A stretch of DNA of 64,000 nt from Diatrype stigma (lineage: Eukaryota; Ascomycota; Sordariomycetes; Xylariales; Diatrypaceae), in contig JAKJXP020000087.1 of assembly GCA_022225965.2 (NCBI GenBank), positions 62,001 through 126,000 of the forward strand. Direction: 5' to 3'. A program made the translations under genes and the position numbers. Positions 1-12,026 of this stretch are shown here, in pieces. The notes beneath the pieces were generated by a model that was given only the letters and a program-made list of their open reading frames with translations, was not told the DNA's origin and made no database searches. The number at the start of each line of letters is the position of its first letter. The first letter of the stretch is position 1.

Positions 1-990
1 ACCGGAAGCCAGGAGCGTCCCTTTATCTTCAGGACGAGCTTCCGCGCCAGACATATGCCTACATCGTGGACACAGGTATTCGCATTACTCATCAAGTACG
101 AACTCCAAGTGACTTCGAGGCTGATAGTATGGCTAATCTGAGATAGGAGTTTGGTGGCCGAGCACGTTGGGGGGCTACATTCCTTGATGAAGGTTCCGAG
201 GAAGACCTGGTAAGTAGTTGCTGGCCGTTTGGGTTGGCGGCGCATTTACAAGGAACATAGGACTTTGACGAGGAAGGCCACGGTACACACGTAGCAGCGA
301 TTGTTGCCGGTAACACAGTGGGGGTAGACAACCACACAATTCCCATTGCGGTGAAAGTCATGAGCGGGGAAGCTGGCTCGTGGAGTACTATAGTCAAAGG
401 CATAGAATGGGGTAAGTCAGAGTCTTCAAGACCGTACAGTTCTCTAACCAATAGCTGACTGGCGGCATGGAAAAGCCGTGACGCATGCCACAGATACCGG
501 AACAATATCTCGCTCCGTCATCAACCTGTCTTTAGGTGGAAGTAAGATTGATGCCGCTGACGATGCTATCAAGAGCACCATCCAGGCAGGAATGACAGTG
601 GTAGTCGCGGCCGGCAATGAAGACCACAACGCTTGCGACTCCAGCCCTGCGGGAGTGACGGAGGCGATCACAGTAGGAAACATCGACCGACACGATAACC
701 GGTTGGCAGGATCTAGCTGGGGCGAATGCCTCGATTTATTTGCTCCCGGCGTGGACATTTACAGCGCATTCAGCACGAATGACACCTCTTACGAAACCTT
801 GACTGGGACGAGCATGTCAAGTCCGCATGTAGCCGGCCTAGTCACCTACCTCATGTCGCGCGAAAGCAACTTGACAACCCCGGCCCAGGTGCAAGACCGC
901 ATCAAGGACCTTGCGACGAAGGACAAAGTTCATGACCCCTTATGGAGCCCTAATCTGATCGCGTTCAACGGCAATGCGGGCGAGCTCTGA
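1..990 (+). CDS. Subtilisin-like serine protease (S8, proteinase K type), 5' part missing
   Basis: This is the C-terminal part of a secreted-type subtilase; the start, signal peptide and any I9 propeptide lie left of the window. The model uses exons 1-95, 147-209, 261-411 and 476-990, with introns 96-146, 210-260 and 412-475. Joined, they give all three catalytic motifs: the Asp motif YIVDTG (near base 60), the His motif HGTHVA (near 276), and the Ser motif GTSMSSPHVAG (near 808). The oxyanion Asn lies in VVAAGNE. The THQ/EFGGRA junction across intron 1 matches the proteinase K family pattern. The protein ends shortly after the catalytic domain, as in single-domain fungal proteases, and should act outside the cell or in the vacuole. 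The triad is intact. The exact family member cannot be named. Confidence 0.9.
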
Positions 991-1677
991 ATTTCTTCTA
1001 GCCGCGGGGGTCTTCGAGATGCTGGAGTCCAATCGAATTCTCCCAATCGTGTAGATCTAGAAAGGGAGTTTTACTTCAGGTAAACATCAACTAATTGCTG
1101 CTAAGACAATTGAGGAAGATAATTGAAGAGCGTGACCGCGCTTCGTATATTTGAGTTACAATCGATGACGGCGTTGTTTTTCGGTCTGACCATAATCGCC
1201 TTTGTTCGAGAAGGTGAAGCCAAGAATGTCTGTGATGGGCATTGGGAGGAGCAAATGCAGGTGAAGGTGCAGCTGGTGCAGGTACAATACAATAGGTAGG
1301 TAGGTACGAGGAGCGAAGTTGAACCTGTAGGAATCAATCACGGAGGGCGCGGAAGGAGATCAACAAACCAAATGATAGCGACCAACAGTAGACATACATG
1401 TATGTAGTTGGCGGCATACTTAGCAGGCATGTCTCATTGTCTCTAGGGCTCCAGGGGCCAGGGCTGTTAAGGGGTGGCAGCTGTGGTGGGTCTGTGCCCA
1501 CGCTGCAGGCACTTTACGCGACTCGAGACGCGACTGATGAATTGACTTCGTCCAAATTGCCGTCATTTATTCGCCTAAAACTTCAACGCCAACCGCTCCT
1601 CCAAAGTTGGCAATGCAGTCCCTTCTTACTAAACCCATTCCATAATAACCCCCCACCAAGCCCACACATAGTTCATC
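991..1677. other. Intergenic: subtilase 3' flank and MSH3 promoter region
   Basis: No gene is seen. The stretch contains the downstream flank of the protease and the upstream region of MSH3. Its only notable sequence is a pair of ACGCGAC heptamers, listed separately. Confidence 0.6.
1516..1534 (+). promoter_or_regulatory. Two ACGCGAC (MCB-like) boxes upstream of MSH3
   Basis: ACGCGAC occurs at 1516-1522 and again at 1528-1534, about 145-160 bp before the MSH3 start codon. The ACGCG core is that of the MluI cell-cycle box bound by MBF in yeasts, which drives S-phase genes. That MBF acts here is inferred from the motif and the gene's function. The same heptamer occurs upstream of MCM7 in this window. 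Confidence 0.4.
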
Positions 1678-4600
1678 ATGGCCGGCCCAGCAAAGGAGAA
1701 GAAGCAGCAATCGTTGACCAACTTCTTCACTCCGAAGACAGTTAACGGACTCAGTGCCGCCATCCGTACCGCTCAGTCACAGTCCCAGTCCCAGTCCAAG
1801 TCGCCATCCCAAGCCAACGACGGCGATGATCTGGAAACCCCGCGGAAGCGGCCACTAGAGGAGGATACGGACAACGGTAACGAGACGCCTTCGAGGAGTA
1901 CCAAGAGATCAAAGGCCGATGCGACGAAAGAACAGAACTTCTCTACTTCTAAGAAACCAACATCGAAACCTTCTGCCGCTGCCGCTGTATCGGCCAGTGC
2001 CAGTCCCAAGCCCAGCGTCCGCACTGAGCGCTATATTTTTAACGGATCTAGCTCCCGAACGGATAATGCGGCCGACGGCGACGACAACAACAATAACGAC
2101 GACGGGGCCGTCGAAGAGGACGCGGACGCGGACGCCGCAGAACAGAAGCGAAAGGCGGAGCTGCACAGGAAGTTTGTGCAGAAGCTCGGCAAGCCGGACA
2201 GCCTCATGCGGCGGGGCTGGCAGAAGGACGACGAGTCGCAAGCCCTGGAGAACGAAGAGGGCGAGGAAGCGGAAGATGACGAGCCGCCACCTACTATCGC
2301 CAAGGGCAAGAAGAAGCCCTCCGGCAAGACGGGGAAGCTCACCCCGATGGAGATACAGTTCCTCGATATCAAGAGGAAGCACATGGACACGATCCTGATC
2401 GTCGAGGTAGGGTATAAGTTCAAGTTCTTCGGCGAGGATGCTCGTGTCGCCGCCAAGGAGCTCAGCATCGTGTGCATCCCCGGCAAGCTCAGGTACGACG
2501 AGCACCCGTCCGAGGCGCACATGGACCGCTTTGCGTCGGCCAGCATCCCCGTGCATCGGCTCCCCGTGCACGCGAAGCGGCTGGTCGCGGCCGGGCACAA
2601 GGTGGGCGTGGTCCGCCAGATCGAGACGGCGGCCCTGAAGAAGGCCGGCGACAACCGGAATGCGCCCTTCGTCCGGAAGCTCACCAACGTCTACACCAAA
2701 GGCACCTACATCGACGAGATCGGCGAGCTGGGCCAAGGGGGCGGCGCCGCTGGCGAGTCCGGCGCTCCGTCCGGCGGCTACCTCCTCTGCATCACGGAGA
2801 CCAAGGCCAAGGGCCAGGGCACGGACGAGAAGGTCGACGTCGGCATCATCGCCGTGCAGCCCGCCACGGGCGACATCATCTACGACACCTTCGAGGACGG
2901 CTTCATGCGGAGCGAAATCGAGACGAGGCTGCTGCACATATCGCCCTGCGAGTTCCTCATCGTCGGCGAGCTGACCAAGGCTACCGACAAGCTCGTGCAG
3001 CACCTGTCGGGCAGTTCGACGAACGTCTTCGGCGACCGGAGCCGGGTGGAGCGCGTCCCCAAGTCCAAGACCATCGCCGCCGAGTCCTACTCGCACGTGT
3101 CCCAGTTCTACGCCGGCAAGCTGAAGGAGAGCACCCAGGACACCGGCCAGGCCGAGAAGGCCGGCACCCTGCTCGAAAAGATCCTGACCCTGCCCGAGCT
3201 GGTCACCATCTGCCTCTCCTCGATGATCAAGCACCTCGAGGAGTACGGCCTGGAGCACATCTTCGACCTGACCAAGTACTTCCAGTCGTTCAGCGCCCGC
3301 CAGCACATGCTGATCAACGGCACGACGCTGGAGAGCCTCGAGATCTACCGGAACCAGACCGACCACTCCGAGAAGGGCAGCCTCTTCTGGGCGCTCGACA
3401 AGACGCACACGCGCTTCGGCCAGCGCCTGCTGCGGAAGTGGATCGGCCGGCCCCTGCTCGACCAGGCGCGGCTGGAGGAGCGCGTGGCGGCCGTCGAGGA
3501 GCTGCTGCAGAACGCGGGCACGACCAAGGTCGACCAGGTCGAGCACCTGCTGCGGACCACCAAGACCGACCTGGAGCGCAGCCTGATCCGCATCTACTAC
3601 GGCAAGTGCACGCGGCCCGAGCTGCTCTCGGTCCTGCAGACCCTGCAGCGCATCGCGACCGAGTTCGCGCGCGTCAAGGCGCCCGTCGACACGGGCTTCC
3701 AGGCGTCAGCCGTCAGCGAGGCCATCGCGTCGCTGCCGCGGATCCTGCCGACCGTGCTCGCGCACCTGGAGCGCATCAACGCCGAGGCGGCGCGGCGGGA
3801 CGACAAGTACGCCTTCTTCCGGGAGGACCAGGAGACCGAGGCCATTGGGGACCACAAGCTGGGGATCGCGTCGGTGGAGCAGGAGCTGGACGCGCACCGG
3901 AGCGACGCGGCGGCCAAGCTGGGCGCCAAGGGCAAGGCCCCCTCCGTGAGCTACGTCACCGTGGCCGGGATCGAGTACCTGATCGAGGTGCCCAACGCGG
4001 ACCTGAAGCGCGTGCCGGCCTCGTGGGCCAAGATCAGCGGCACCAAGAAGCTGTCGCGCTTCCACACGCCCGAGGTGGTGCGGCTGCTCGCCGAGCGCGA
4101 CCAGCACAAGGAGGCCCTCTCGGCCGCCTGCGACGCCGCCTTCGCCGACCTCCTGCGCGCCCTCGCCGCCGACTACCAGCCCCTTCGCGACGCCGTCTCG
4201 GCCCTCGCCACGCTCGACTGCCTGCTCTCGCTGTCCAAGGTGGCCGCCCTGCCGGGCTACACCAAGCCGACGTTCCTGCCGGCGTCGGCGCCGCCGACCA
4301 TCGCCATCGCCGGCGGCCGCCACCCCATCGCCGAGCAGACCCTCGCCACGTCCTACATCCCCTTCTCGACGACGCTGGCGTCGCCGACGCCGGCCGCGCA
4401 CCTCGTCACGGGCCCCAACATGGGCGGCAAGTCGTCGTTCGTGCGCGCCGTGGCCCTGCTCGTCGTGCTCGCTCAGGTGGGCTCGTACGTGCCGGCCGAC
4501 GCCCTCAGCCTGACCCTCGCCGACGCCGTGCACACGCGCATGGGCGCGAGCGACAACTTGTTCGCCGGCGAGAGCACCTTCATGGTGGAGGTGTCCGAGA

Positions 4601-5295
4601 CGGCGCGGATCCTGCGCGCCGCCACGCCGCGCAGCCTCGTCATCCTCGACGAGCTGGGCCGCGGCACCTCGACCCACGACGGCGCCGCCATCGCCGAGGC
4701 CGTGCTGCGGCACGTCGTCGGCAGCGGCGGCGGCAGCGAAAGCGAAGACGAAGACGAAGACAACGAGAAGGGCTCGCAGCCCCGCTGCTTGACCTTGTTC
4801 GTGACGCACTACCAGAGCCTGGCGCGCGTCGCGGACGCGCTGGGCGGGCGGTGCAAGAACGTGCACATGCGGTTCACGGCCACTTCTTCCAATCCCCAGA
4901 GTCGGCATCGGCCCCTACCGAACTCTACAAATAACAACACCGCCGCCGCCGAAGACGAGGAAATGGGCGAGACAGACGATAAAGAGAAAGAGGAGGGACA
5001 AGGGGAAGAAGAAATCACGTTCCTCTACGAGGTGGGCGAGGGCGTGGCCCACCGGTCGTACGGGCTCAACGTGGCGCGGCTGGCCCGCCTCCCGCGCAAG
5101 GTGCTCGAGGTGGCGGCGCACAAGTCGCGCGAGCTCGAGGACGAGATGCGGCGGCGCCGCCTCGCTAGCACAGCGCGGCTCCTGGTAAAGGTCTTGAGCG
5201 GCGGCAGCGGTAGAAGCAGTGATGGCGGTACCGACGGAGCCGCCGACGACTCTGATCAGCTCGCTCACTTGATATCCAGCATCGAGCAGCTGTAA
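1678..5295 (+). CDS. MSH3: DNA mismatch repair protein MSH3
   Basis: This intronless gene encodes 1,205 residues. MSH3 pairs with MSH2 as MutSbeta, which recognises insertion/deletion loops in the nucleus. The N-terminus has a PCNA-interacting box (QQSLTNFF, residues 10-17), followed by a disordered charged segment. The mismatch-binding domain starts near residue 222 ([15 protein letters not shown]), with [14 protein letters not shown] typical of MSH3 rather than MSH6. The lever and clamp domains follow, then the ATPase: Walker [10 protein letters not shown] near 912, Walker [10 protein letters not shown] near 992, and FVTHYQSL. The C-terminal segment with [17 protein letters not shown] is intact. 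Two low-complexity acidic inserts lie near residues 1016-1037 and 1066-1118; the first splits Walker B from the VTHY motif. Several long antisense frames across it are shadows of its GC-rich codons. Confidence 0.96.
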   Translation: MAGPAKEKKQQSLTNFFTPKTVNGLSAAIRTAQSQSQSQSKSPSQANDGDDLETPRKRPLEEDTDNGNETPSRSTKRSKADATKEQNFSTSKKPTSKPSAAAAVSASASPKPSVRTERYIFNGSSSRTDNAADGDDNNNNDDGAVEEDADADAAEQKRKAELHRKFVQKLGKPDSLMRRGWQKDDESQALENEEGEEAEDDEPPPTIAKGKKKPSGKTGKLTPMEIQFLDIKRKHMDTILIVEVGYKFKFFGEDARVAAKELSIVCIPGKLRYDEHPSEAHMDRFASASIPVHRLPVHAKRLVAAGHKVGVVRQIETAALKKAGDNRNAPFVRKLTNVYTKGTYIDEIGELGQGGGAAGESGAPSGGYLLCITETKAKGQGTDEKVDVGIIAVQPATGDIIYDTFEDGFMRSEIETRLLHISPCEFLIVGELTKATDKLVQHLSGSSTNVFGDRSRVERVPKSKTIAAESYSHVSQFYAGKLKESTQDTGQAEKAGTLLEKILTLPELVTICLSSMIKHLEEYGLEHIFDLTKYFQSFSARQHMLINGTTLESLEIYRNQTDHSEKGSLFWALDKTHTRFGQRLLRKWIGRPLLDQARLEERVAAVEELLQNAGTTKVDQVEHLLRTTKTDLERSLIRIYYGKCTRPELLSVLQTLQRIATEFARVKAPVDTGFQASAVSEAIASLPRILPTVLAHLERINAEAARRDDKYAFFREDQETEAIGDHKLGIASVEQELDAHRSDAAAKLGAKGKAPSVSYVTVAGIEYLIEVPNADLKRVPASWAKISGTKKLSRFHTPEVVRLLAERDQHKEALSAACDAAFADLLRALAADYQPLRDAVSALATLDCLLSLSKVAALPGYTKPTFLPASAPPTIAIAGGRHPIAEQTLATSYIPFSTTLASPTPAAHLVTGPNMGGKSSFVRAVALLVVLAQVGSYVPADALSLTLADAVHTRMGASDNLFAGESTFMVEVSETARILRAATPRSLVILDELGRGTSTHDGAAIAEAVLRHVVGSGGGSESEDEDEDNEKGSQPRCLTLFVTHYQSLARVADALGGRCKNVHMRFTATSSNPQSRHRPLPNSTNNNTAAAEDEEMGETDDKEKEEGQGEEEITFLYEVGEGVAHRSYGLNVARLARLPRKVLEVAAHKSRELEDEMRRRRLASTARLLVKVLSGGSGRSSDGGTDGAADDSDQLAHLISSIEQL

Positions 5296-6766
5296 AAGAG
5301 CTATCTACCTGGGCAAATAGCTAGTAGCTAAACAATTAGATGAACGAGTAGGTGGGTTATCTGTATCATAGGTAGTGTCATAATTCTCTTTCGAAGAAAT
5401 TTGATACAGGCAATAGACTGGTCGGGGTTTTATGAGGTTGTCTAGGCAGTGGCTACTTACCTCTGCATATTCACTTAAAGGAGCATCACAGCGGTGTTTG
5501 GGACTCGGCCAATTCTGCAATTCCAATAGTGTGCGCTTGTTAGATCAAATCACAATCATCATGACTACCGCGCAGAAAATTGTGTAACGCAAACTGGATT
5601 CTGAAGGTATCTATGCTATTGTACATGTCAGCAGCGCATATCTGCGCAAATAAAGAAATCGTGAAGCCGGAAATCCTGATAATATACCGCCCGGACTTGA
5701 TACCGATGTGGCCAATAAGACTTAAAGATTCTGGCAGAATCGTGGCCCATCGTCCTAACCGAGAATATGCAGGGCAGCCATCAAAGAATCCGCCCAAACG
5801 ACCGAAAGTCCCATCCCAGTCCATATGCTCCTAAGATAGAAGTAACCGATATCGACCGTCGTATCCGTAGGTGGATGAAGAGGCCCATCGCCCGTTCTTA
5901 CGTGGTGAGAACTAGAGATGGATGAATGACCCGACCTGCCCACCTTGGTGCTGTTAGAGACATTACCAAAGTTGTTCCGAAGGTTTAGATGACTTACTGG
6001 CAACCATGTGAGCTCATGTAAGAGAATGCCCAAGTATCGTCCGTGGCCCAAAGTGCGCATGTGCCCTTGGAAACTTCTAAGGCAAGACGTCTACCTCAAG
6101 TAAAGAAGCTTTTGTGCGTTCCAAGATGAAATAGGAAAAAGATGTGGATTGGCGAGGAATATGCCCAAAGGTTCACCGAGTGGATAAAACGCCAGCCTAG
6201 AGCTGTTGCCGAGGCTGTCTGTGAGGATAAAAGAAAATGCGAAATTGCAAACGCGGAAATAAAGCAGGTATTCGGCGTAGAAATGTGCCGAGATGTAATG
6301 CAGATGAAAATAGAAACCTAGGAAAAAAGAGAATCGTCACTTTTGGGGAAAGCTATTCTTCGGAAACCTCCAGGAATATGATGCTAGACCTCAGATACCA
6401 TAGCCATCGCCGTTGTTCCGTTCGGTGTCATATGGCGTAGTGTGGTGTGTGGCCAAAGGTAAGGAACTGAAATCCTCATGGTTGTTGACCGGTGGAAACG
6501 CAGAGGTCAGTGGCTTCTCGTCGTCCTTATACTGGAAGATTCGGAAGTCTAGATTCTCTCGAGGTTGTACGTAAAGGGGGTTGTAATCACCGCCATCACC
6601 GTGATCATTTGAATGGAGATACGGATTTGATGTCGCATTTGGTGACTGGAAAGCAAGACGACTATTTTCCTTCCCTGGAAAATGCGAGGATGGGGCTTGT
6701 TTGAGGCTGGAGCTTGATGCACTGAAGGGTACATTCGGATTCCCAGGCCTCAGAGCGAGGCCTGGC
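5296..6766. other. Intergenic, nothing recognised
   Basis: This is the tail-to-tail region between MSH3 and the zinc-finger gene. Short open frames here show no family motif, no splice-linked continuation and no codon bias, and no repeats stand out. Confidence 0.5.
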
Positions 6767-8828
6767 TCAGAAAAACTGCCGAGAACGGATAAGTTCCACT
6801 AGCCTATCCTCTGCTCCTGGAGGAGGGACCGGGAAAGGCCACTCACTTGGCTCGCTGAAATCCTCGCCTTCGGCCCCAGATGAGACTAGTCTTGCGTCCT
6901 GAGGAGGTGTCAACAAGAGCCGTGACATATCTGCCAGGGACATCCAACCTTCATCGGAATCTTCCTCAGGATAGCGCACACCTTCGTTGCCATGGTTTCC
7001 ATGGCTGTGCATGGGCAGTTGTCCATGGGGAGCGAGGTTCAAGTTGGCGGCGGGCCCATTAGCTCTCATCGGGGTAGGGGTTCGAGAAAGCTGTTCGGCG
7101 GATGCTCGCTGAGCGCCCACTGAACTGCGGGCACTGCGGACTGACTGCGAAGAAGCCGATCTTCTACGCAAGGCAGCTACGGCACGTGGCTTCCGGTTTC
7201 TGGTCGAGGTACCAGTGGATCGTCGCTTGCGTTTCTCGGAAAGTCGGTGCTCGTCGTCCTCGTCATCCTCGCCGTCGTGGTTATGGTCCTAAGAGAATGT
7301 CAATAGGCGTTGGGTAATAGTCAGTCAAATCAAGAACTCACGATGCTCTCATCTTCGGATGGCTCATCATAAACATCTCTCGTGCGCTGGGGCGTAAGGT
7401 TCAGGTCGCATACTGTCTCAACAGTAGTAATCAGGCGGGAGCTGGCCTCCAGCTGATTAGTAACTTCCTTAGGTTTACGTTGGTTTCGCATGCGTCGCTG
7501 ATCCTCTGTAGCAGCATCGAATCCGCCCATGCCAGGGAACTGTGCGCCCTTGAGTGTGAATCGGTTCTTAGCAGTACCATCTTCGGTAGAGTTCTCGGAG
7601 ATGAAACTGCCATCCTCCGAAGGCTCATATCTGGAGCCATCACCACTGCGGCGGTCGCTTGCCTCAAGGTGGTCCGCCAAGGCGTACGGGTGTTGTAGTT
7701 GGTTTGGAATAGGCATGAAGGGCAGATCTGCAGGGTTGAATGGTTGATTCAGATGAGGTAATGGGGAAATGCCTGGGGCAATGAGATCGTGATCAGCTTC
7801 GAAATCACGATGGACTTCGTTAATGTCGTGATCGAAGTCAAGCTCTTCGGGGCCGAATCCAAAGTTGTTCGAGATGTGACCACCTCTGGGTGACTGATTG
7901 GGATAGTCAGTATTATTAACGATGATGTAGAAAGTCGTCGGGAATGGGAGAGTAGTGTCAATGATGATGTAGAAAGTCGTCGGGAATAGGTAAGTAGTGT
8001 CAACGATGATGTAGGAAGTCGTCAGGAATGGGTGAGTATCATCAAAGACGATGTGGAAAGTCGTCGGGGATGGGAGAAGTTTTGCACGGGGACGAGGTTA
8101 GGATTGAGGTTGGGAAAAGGTGGTGCAAGGTGTGCTGGTACAGAACGACAAAGGCTGAAGGGGAAAACCGAAAGCAGGATTGGGAAGTACCATGGGTAGG
8201 AAGGAAGTGAATTGCATCGCAACAAGGCAGGAGCGACACAGGTCATGATATGGACATCACCTACAAGGCCGCTATGACCACCCCGTCCTCTTGTACCGGC
8301 ACCTCGAACACGGCTGGCACCACGACCACCTCGAGCTCTGCTATCATCGCCGTTACCACCACGGTTTCCACCACGGCTTCTACCACGGCTTCCACCGCGA
8401 CTCCCACCACGGCCTCCTCGACTGCCACGACCTCTGATACTGGTAGAGCCCTGAGGAGAGGCCTCTTCCTCGTCCTCCTCTCGTCTCTGCGTTTTTTCTC
8501 CTTTGGCTGTATAACGTTCGCATAGCAGAGCTTCGATTCCGTATACCTCGTACCATCTTTGGTACTGAGTTAGGGCCTCATCAGCCGCACGAGACACCCT
8601 TCTTGTGACAGACATTCTGCAGTAAGTTGACGTGTGTCCCTTGCTGTTCAGATGGGTGAGCAAGTGAGATAGATCGGAAAACTTCCTGCTCTTGGGGCAT
8701 ATCATGCAAACCAAAGGAATCGGACGATCGATAATTGGCGGTATGGCCTGTGAATGAGGCTGGTGGGCATGCGGTGGCTGGACATCCTGATCAATGTCCT
8801 CATGAGGAGGTCCGAAGTAGTTCGACAT
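6767..8828 (-). CDS. C2H2 zinc-finger protein with RGG-rich region, unknown function
   Basis: The N-terminus starts at 8828 and holds a C2H2-like finger (CMIC...FSDLSHLLTHLNSKGH, about residues 41-66). A YQRWYEVYGIEALL segment and an Arg/Gly-rich tract of RGG repeats follow, suggesting nucleic-acid binding. The C-terminal part has a conserved-looking KGAQFPGMGGFDAAT...RRMRNQRK segment, which I recall from fungal proteins that also carry the FSDLSHLLTH finger, so I join the two halves. The model is exon 8828-8088, intron 8087-7894, exon 7893-7342, intron 7341-7289 and exon 7288-6767 (604 residues). The last intron is solid. The first has a weak GTGCAA donor, and a second intron near 8260-8135 is possible. 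A 5'-leader intron (8970-8832) ends just before the start codon. The product is probably nuclear. Confidence 0.65.
7921..8088. repeat. 42-bp tandem repeat, four copies
   Basis: Units start at 7921, 7963, 8005 and 8047 and share the core GATGTAGAAAGTCGTCGGG with a few substitutions; homology stops after the fourth. The block coincides almost exactly with the best-fitting intron (8087-7894) of the zinc-finger gene. The period is 14 codons, and one minus-strand frame stays open through the block, so an exonic role is not excluded. Confidence 0.85.
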
Positions 8829-11800
8829 TGTCTAAAAATGGTCAATAATCCGATTAAGTCGTCGTCTAAGCTATCCGAATAACAGGGGCGAGCCAAATGT
8901 GGGGCTGAAAGAACGGATGAAGATCCGATGGAATAAGATCAGACAAGGATCAGACGAAACGGTAGCTTACCAAGGTTATGGCTGTCGTCTGATGAGTATT
9001 CGTAGGTAACGTTCCCAAGTAGGGTATGGGGAGTTGCAAGAGACTCTAGTAGCGTCTTGATACCCTTGAGGTTAGCCTATAGAAAAGACAGTCGTTAGTA
9101 TTAGGATGATATGAAGCTCAGAGGATCTTGATAGGTAAAATCAAGACTAGGATTGGGTAAAGGAGGCATTGTAGGGACAATCATGTGCTTGAGTCCTGGA
9201 AAAACAGGCGTGGGGTATCAAAGGAGGTTGAACGTTATTACATAGGATATGTAGAAGACTTATGGGCGTGTGACTCCTTGTATCTGCACGGAATGGAATC
9301 AATGGATCAAGTCAGCCAATATGTTGCTTCTCGTTAGGAACAAGGTAGACAGTGCTGTATTGTGTGGAGTGTTAGCTCCCATGGCATTCCAAGATATGAC
9401 GAAGAAGGTTTATGCGAGCATAGTAGATCTCAGAATGTAGGTAGGAGAGGTGTAGGTCAAGAAGGCCAAGGCAAGGAATTTCGGGTCAGGATAACGTGCG
9501 TGAGAAGAGGATGAAACACTCACTTCGAGATACCCTTCATAGCTTGGAGGGAAGAAATACCAGGTCTGTGTAGTAGGTCAGAGGGATGGAGGTCCGGGGG
9601 GTGGAAGCCAGGGGGGTGGAGGCCAGAGGGGTGGAGGTCAGAGGGGTAGAGGCCAGAGGGGAAAAGGTCAAAGGGGTAGAGGTCAAAGGAGCAGCAGAAT
9701 CAAGGTTGGTCTGGGGGAGGCCAGACAATGTAGTTCGTGTGAAGTGAAGGAAGAATCAGGTGTGTCAACTGAAGGGGATTTGTAGGAGTGAAAAGCGGAG
9801 GTAGTGGAAAAAGCTGCTTGGGAATTGCAACGTTATTTTTCGTGCAGGATGGGACGTTTAGTTTCGAACGTGGAAAGTACTCTTTATCAGATGGGGAATG
9901 ACATCCGCTTATAAAGGCGGGTGCCGGGGGCCCATCACCAAACCCGGACTGTACCGACCTGTGGTGTTTGTGGTTCGGGACAATACCTGTGTACTTACAG
10001 TAGTGTAGAAACCGTCACTAGGTGTGATCTAGAATGTTAGTCAGTGAATCTTGAGAGGGTATATGACCCGTAACGTGTAGACCTATGGAGTGAGTGCCTT
10101 GATGTCTCGCTCTGGGGGGTATTTACCGTATCGTCTAGGTCTGGGGAGTGAGCATGGAAGAGCTTAGATGTGGTAGAGCCTAGACGTATAAGAGCCTTGA
10201 ACGTCCTCGAGGATGGGTATGTGCCTGTGGAGAATGTTTATGGCAGTCCTTGGGTTTGACCATGTTCAAATTAATGCTTAGACTAACCTGTTACTGTTCA
10301 CAGGGTATAGCTCCCAGTCTGGACGTGCTGTTCTAAGGAGCTGGCTGGACTGTGGAAAACAGAGCTTCCGCGAAAGGGGGGCGTAAGGGGGCCAGAGGTT
10401 TGGAAGAAATTGAACCATCAAGGAGAGTTTCAGATGCTGATTCTATTGATTATCGAATAAATGAGCGTCAGTGTGGACTCGGATTCCAACACCTCTGTGG
10501 TTTGGTGAATGTGATGGGTGAAAGAGTGTAAGTGGGATGGGGAGTAGGAGACCAGGTGCGCTCATGGGGAGTTGGGGACCACCAGGCGGTTGAAGGTGAT
10601 TAAGTACACAAGTTGCTCTTTCCATACCAATTCCAATCACCTCACTGGCATCAAATTACGTACAAGTGTCCGCCTGAGAGGACGTTACGTGCATGTCATC
10701 AATTGGGAACTCCACTTTTCCTCATGTCACAAAAGGAAGGGGCAAGTCGGCCAACTCGAAGACGCCCATATAGGGAACGGGTTGTACGTACAGGCCTACC
10801 TTTCGAAAATTACGCATAGCGGGAGAGTGTTCTTGATCCTCATACATATAGATGCAAAAACCTTGGTCTTAAGGACTGTAGCAGGAAGCCTAAAGCAAGT
10901 AGCGTTTATGTGAACAGGTACTGATGTAAGTAGTAAATATAGCAATATACTTGCACCAACTAATTGTGTCTTCTTGGGTCAACGAAACATTAAATATGCC
11001 GTAGAGCTGTTTTCTGGGTATATCGACGACTATACAATATGGCATCTGGAATACTTGTCATTGCTGAAAGAGCTGAAAGGAGTTGTCTGCTTTGAACCAC
11101 GGTATTGATACAGCAGCTTCGTTCCTTGTCAAAAATTACTATTATACATGGATAACTGTTTACTTAAGAACCGCATTTCTTATGATTAGCTACTAGTACT
11201 CCCATCTAGCAAATCAAAGGTGCGTTTACTCGTTCCAACATATGGTGTAGCATAGGTATCTCATAGCAGTTAGTTGTAGGTTACTGTTTGACCAGGAGCT
11301 GAAACAGCAAGGCTATTCGATATCTCCCCCCATTCAATCTAATATGCTGAGCTTCCACATCAGTGAAACTAGTAAAATCATGATCTTGGAGGCATTATGG
11401 AAACGGAGGCTGCACACCTTCGTTTCCAGAAGCTATCTGTAAGCTATGTAGTCGACCAAAGATCCAAAGCCCTCGCTGCGTATCTAGTAATGTGATACGC
11501 TCTTTTCTGCGGTGTAACGAGATACATGGTGTCGGCTTTTTCGACAGCGTCAAAATTGGGGTATGGTTTTATTTCTCAGTGGGTAAATCTATGCGTACTA
11601 TGTTGTTGAGTAAAAGCACTGTCTATTGGTATGCTCAGTGTAATACAAGAAGCTCAGTCGTAGACTCAGGGGCAGAAGCATCCTCAGTGTGGATGTCGTT
11701 GATTGGGAAAATTCCGCACCATAGAGTACTTAAATTGAACTTCAAAAATAACTTTGATGCCTAGTTTGTAGCTACTGACTATGGATGTTCTGGCTAAGTC

Positions 11801-12026
11801 ATTGGTTCTGCTAGTAAGAGCCACTGGAGATGGTCATAAGCAGCCAAGCTGGTTTCTCTTCGGGGACAGTTTGCACAATGCTCAGGAGTCGGCAAATAAC
11901 TATAACATGTCCAGGTCTATCTGGTAGCTCAATATTGACACTATCATTACCCAGCTGCCAAAATGCGGTCAACTAGGCTCAGATTATTGCCGCCGCATCC
12001 GAGACAGTCGTATTTTCCAATCCAAT
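8829..12026. other. Long gene-free region upstream of the zinc-finger gene
   Basis: The part next to 8828 holds the 5' leader of the zinc-finger gene, with an intron at 8970-8832 (GTAAGC donor, TTTTTAG acceptor). Further splice-like sites near 9060-9130 could belong to more leader exons. The only other structure seen is the 15-bp minisatellite at 9569-9688. Open frames to the right of it show no recognisable protein. Confidence 0.5.
9569..9688. repeat. 15-bp minisatellite, about eight copies
   Basis: The unit is close to GGGTGGAGGTCAGAG and repeats about eight times with drift, the outer copies being the most diverged. On the minus strand it could be read as a Ser/Thr-Pro-Leu pentapeptide repeat, but there is no convincing gene around it. 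Confidence 0.8.

Noticed and set aside
1909..3546. Open minus-strand frame of 545 codons across MSH3
   Set aside because: It lies antisense to an unambiguous MSH3 coding sequence, has the biased Leu/Ala/Gly/Asp composition of a GC-rich shadow frame and no family motif. The same holds for similar frames antisense to mS29, the decarboxylase and PEX1.
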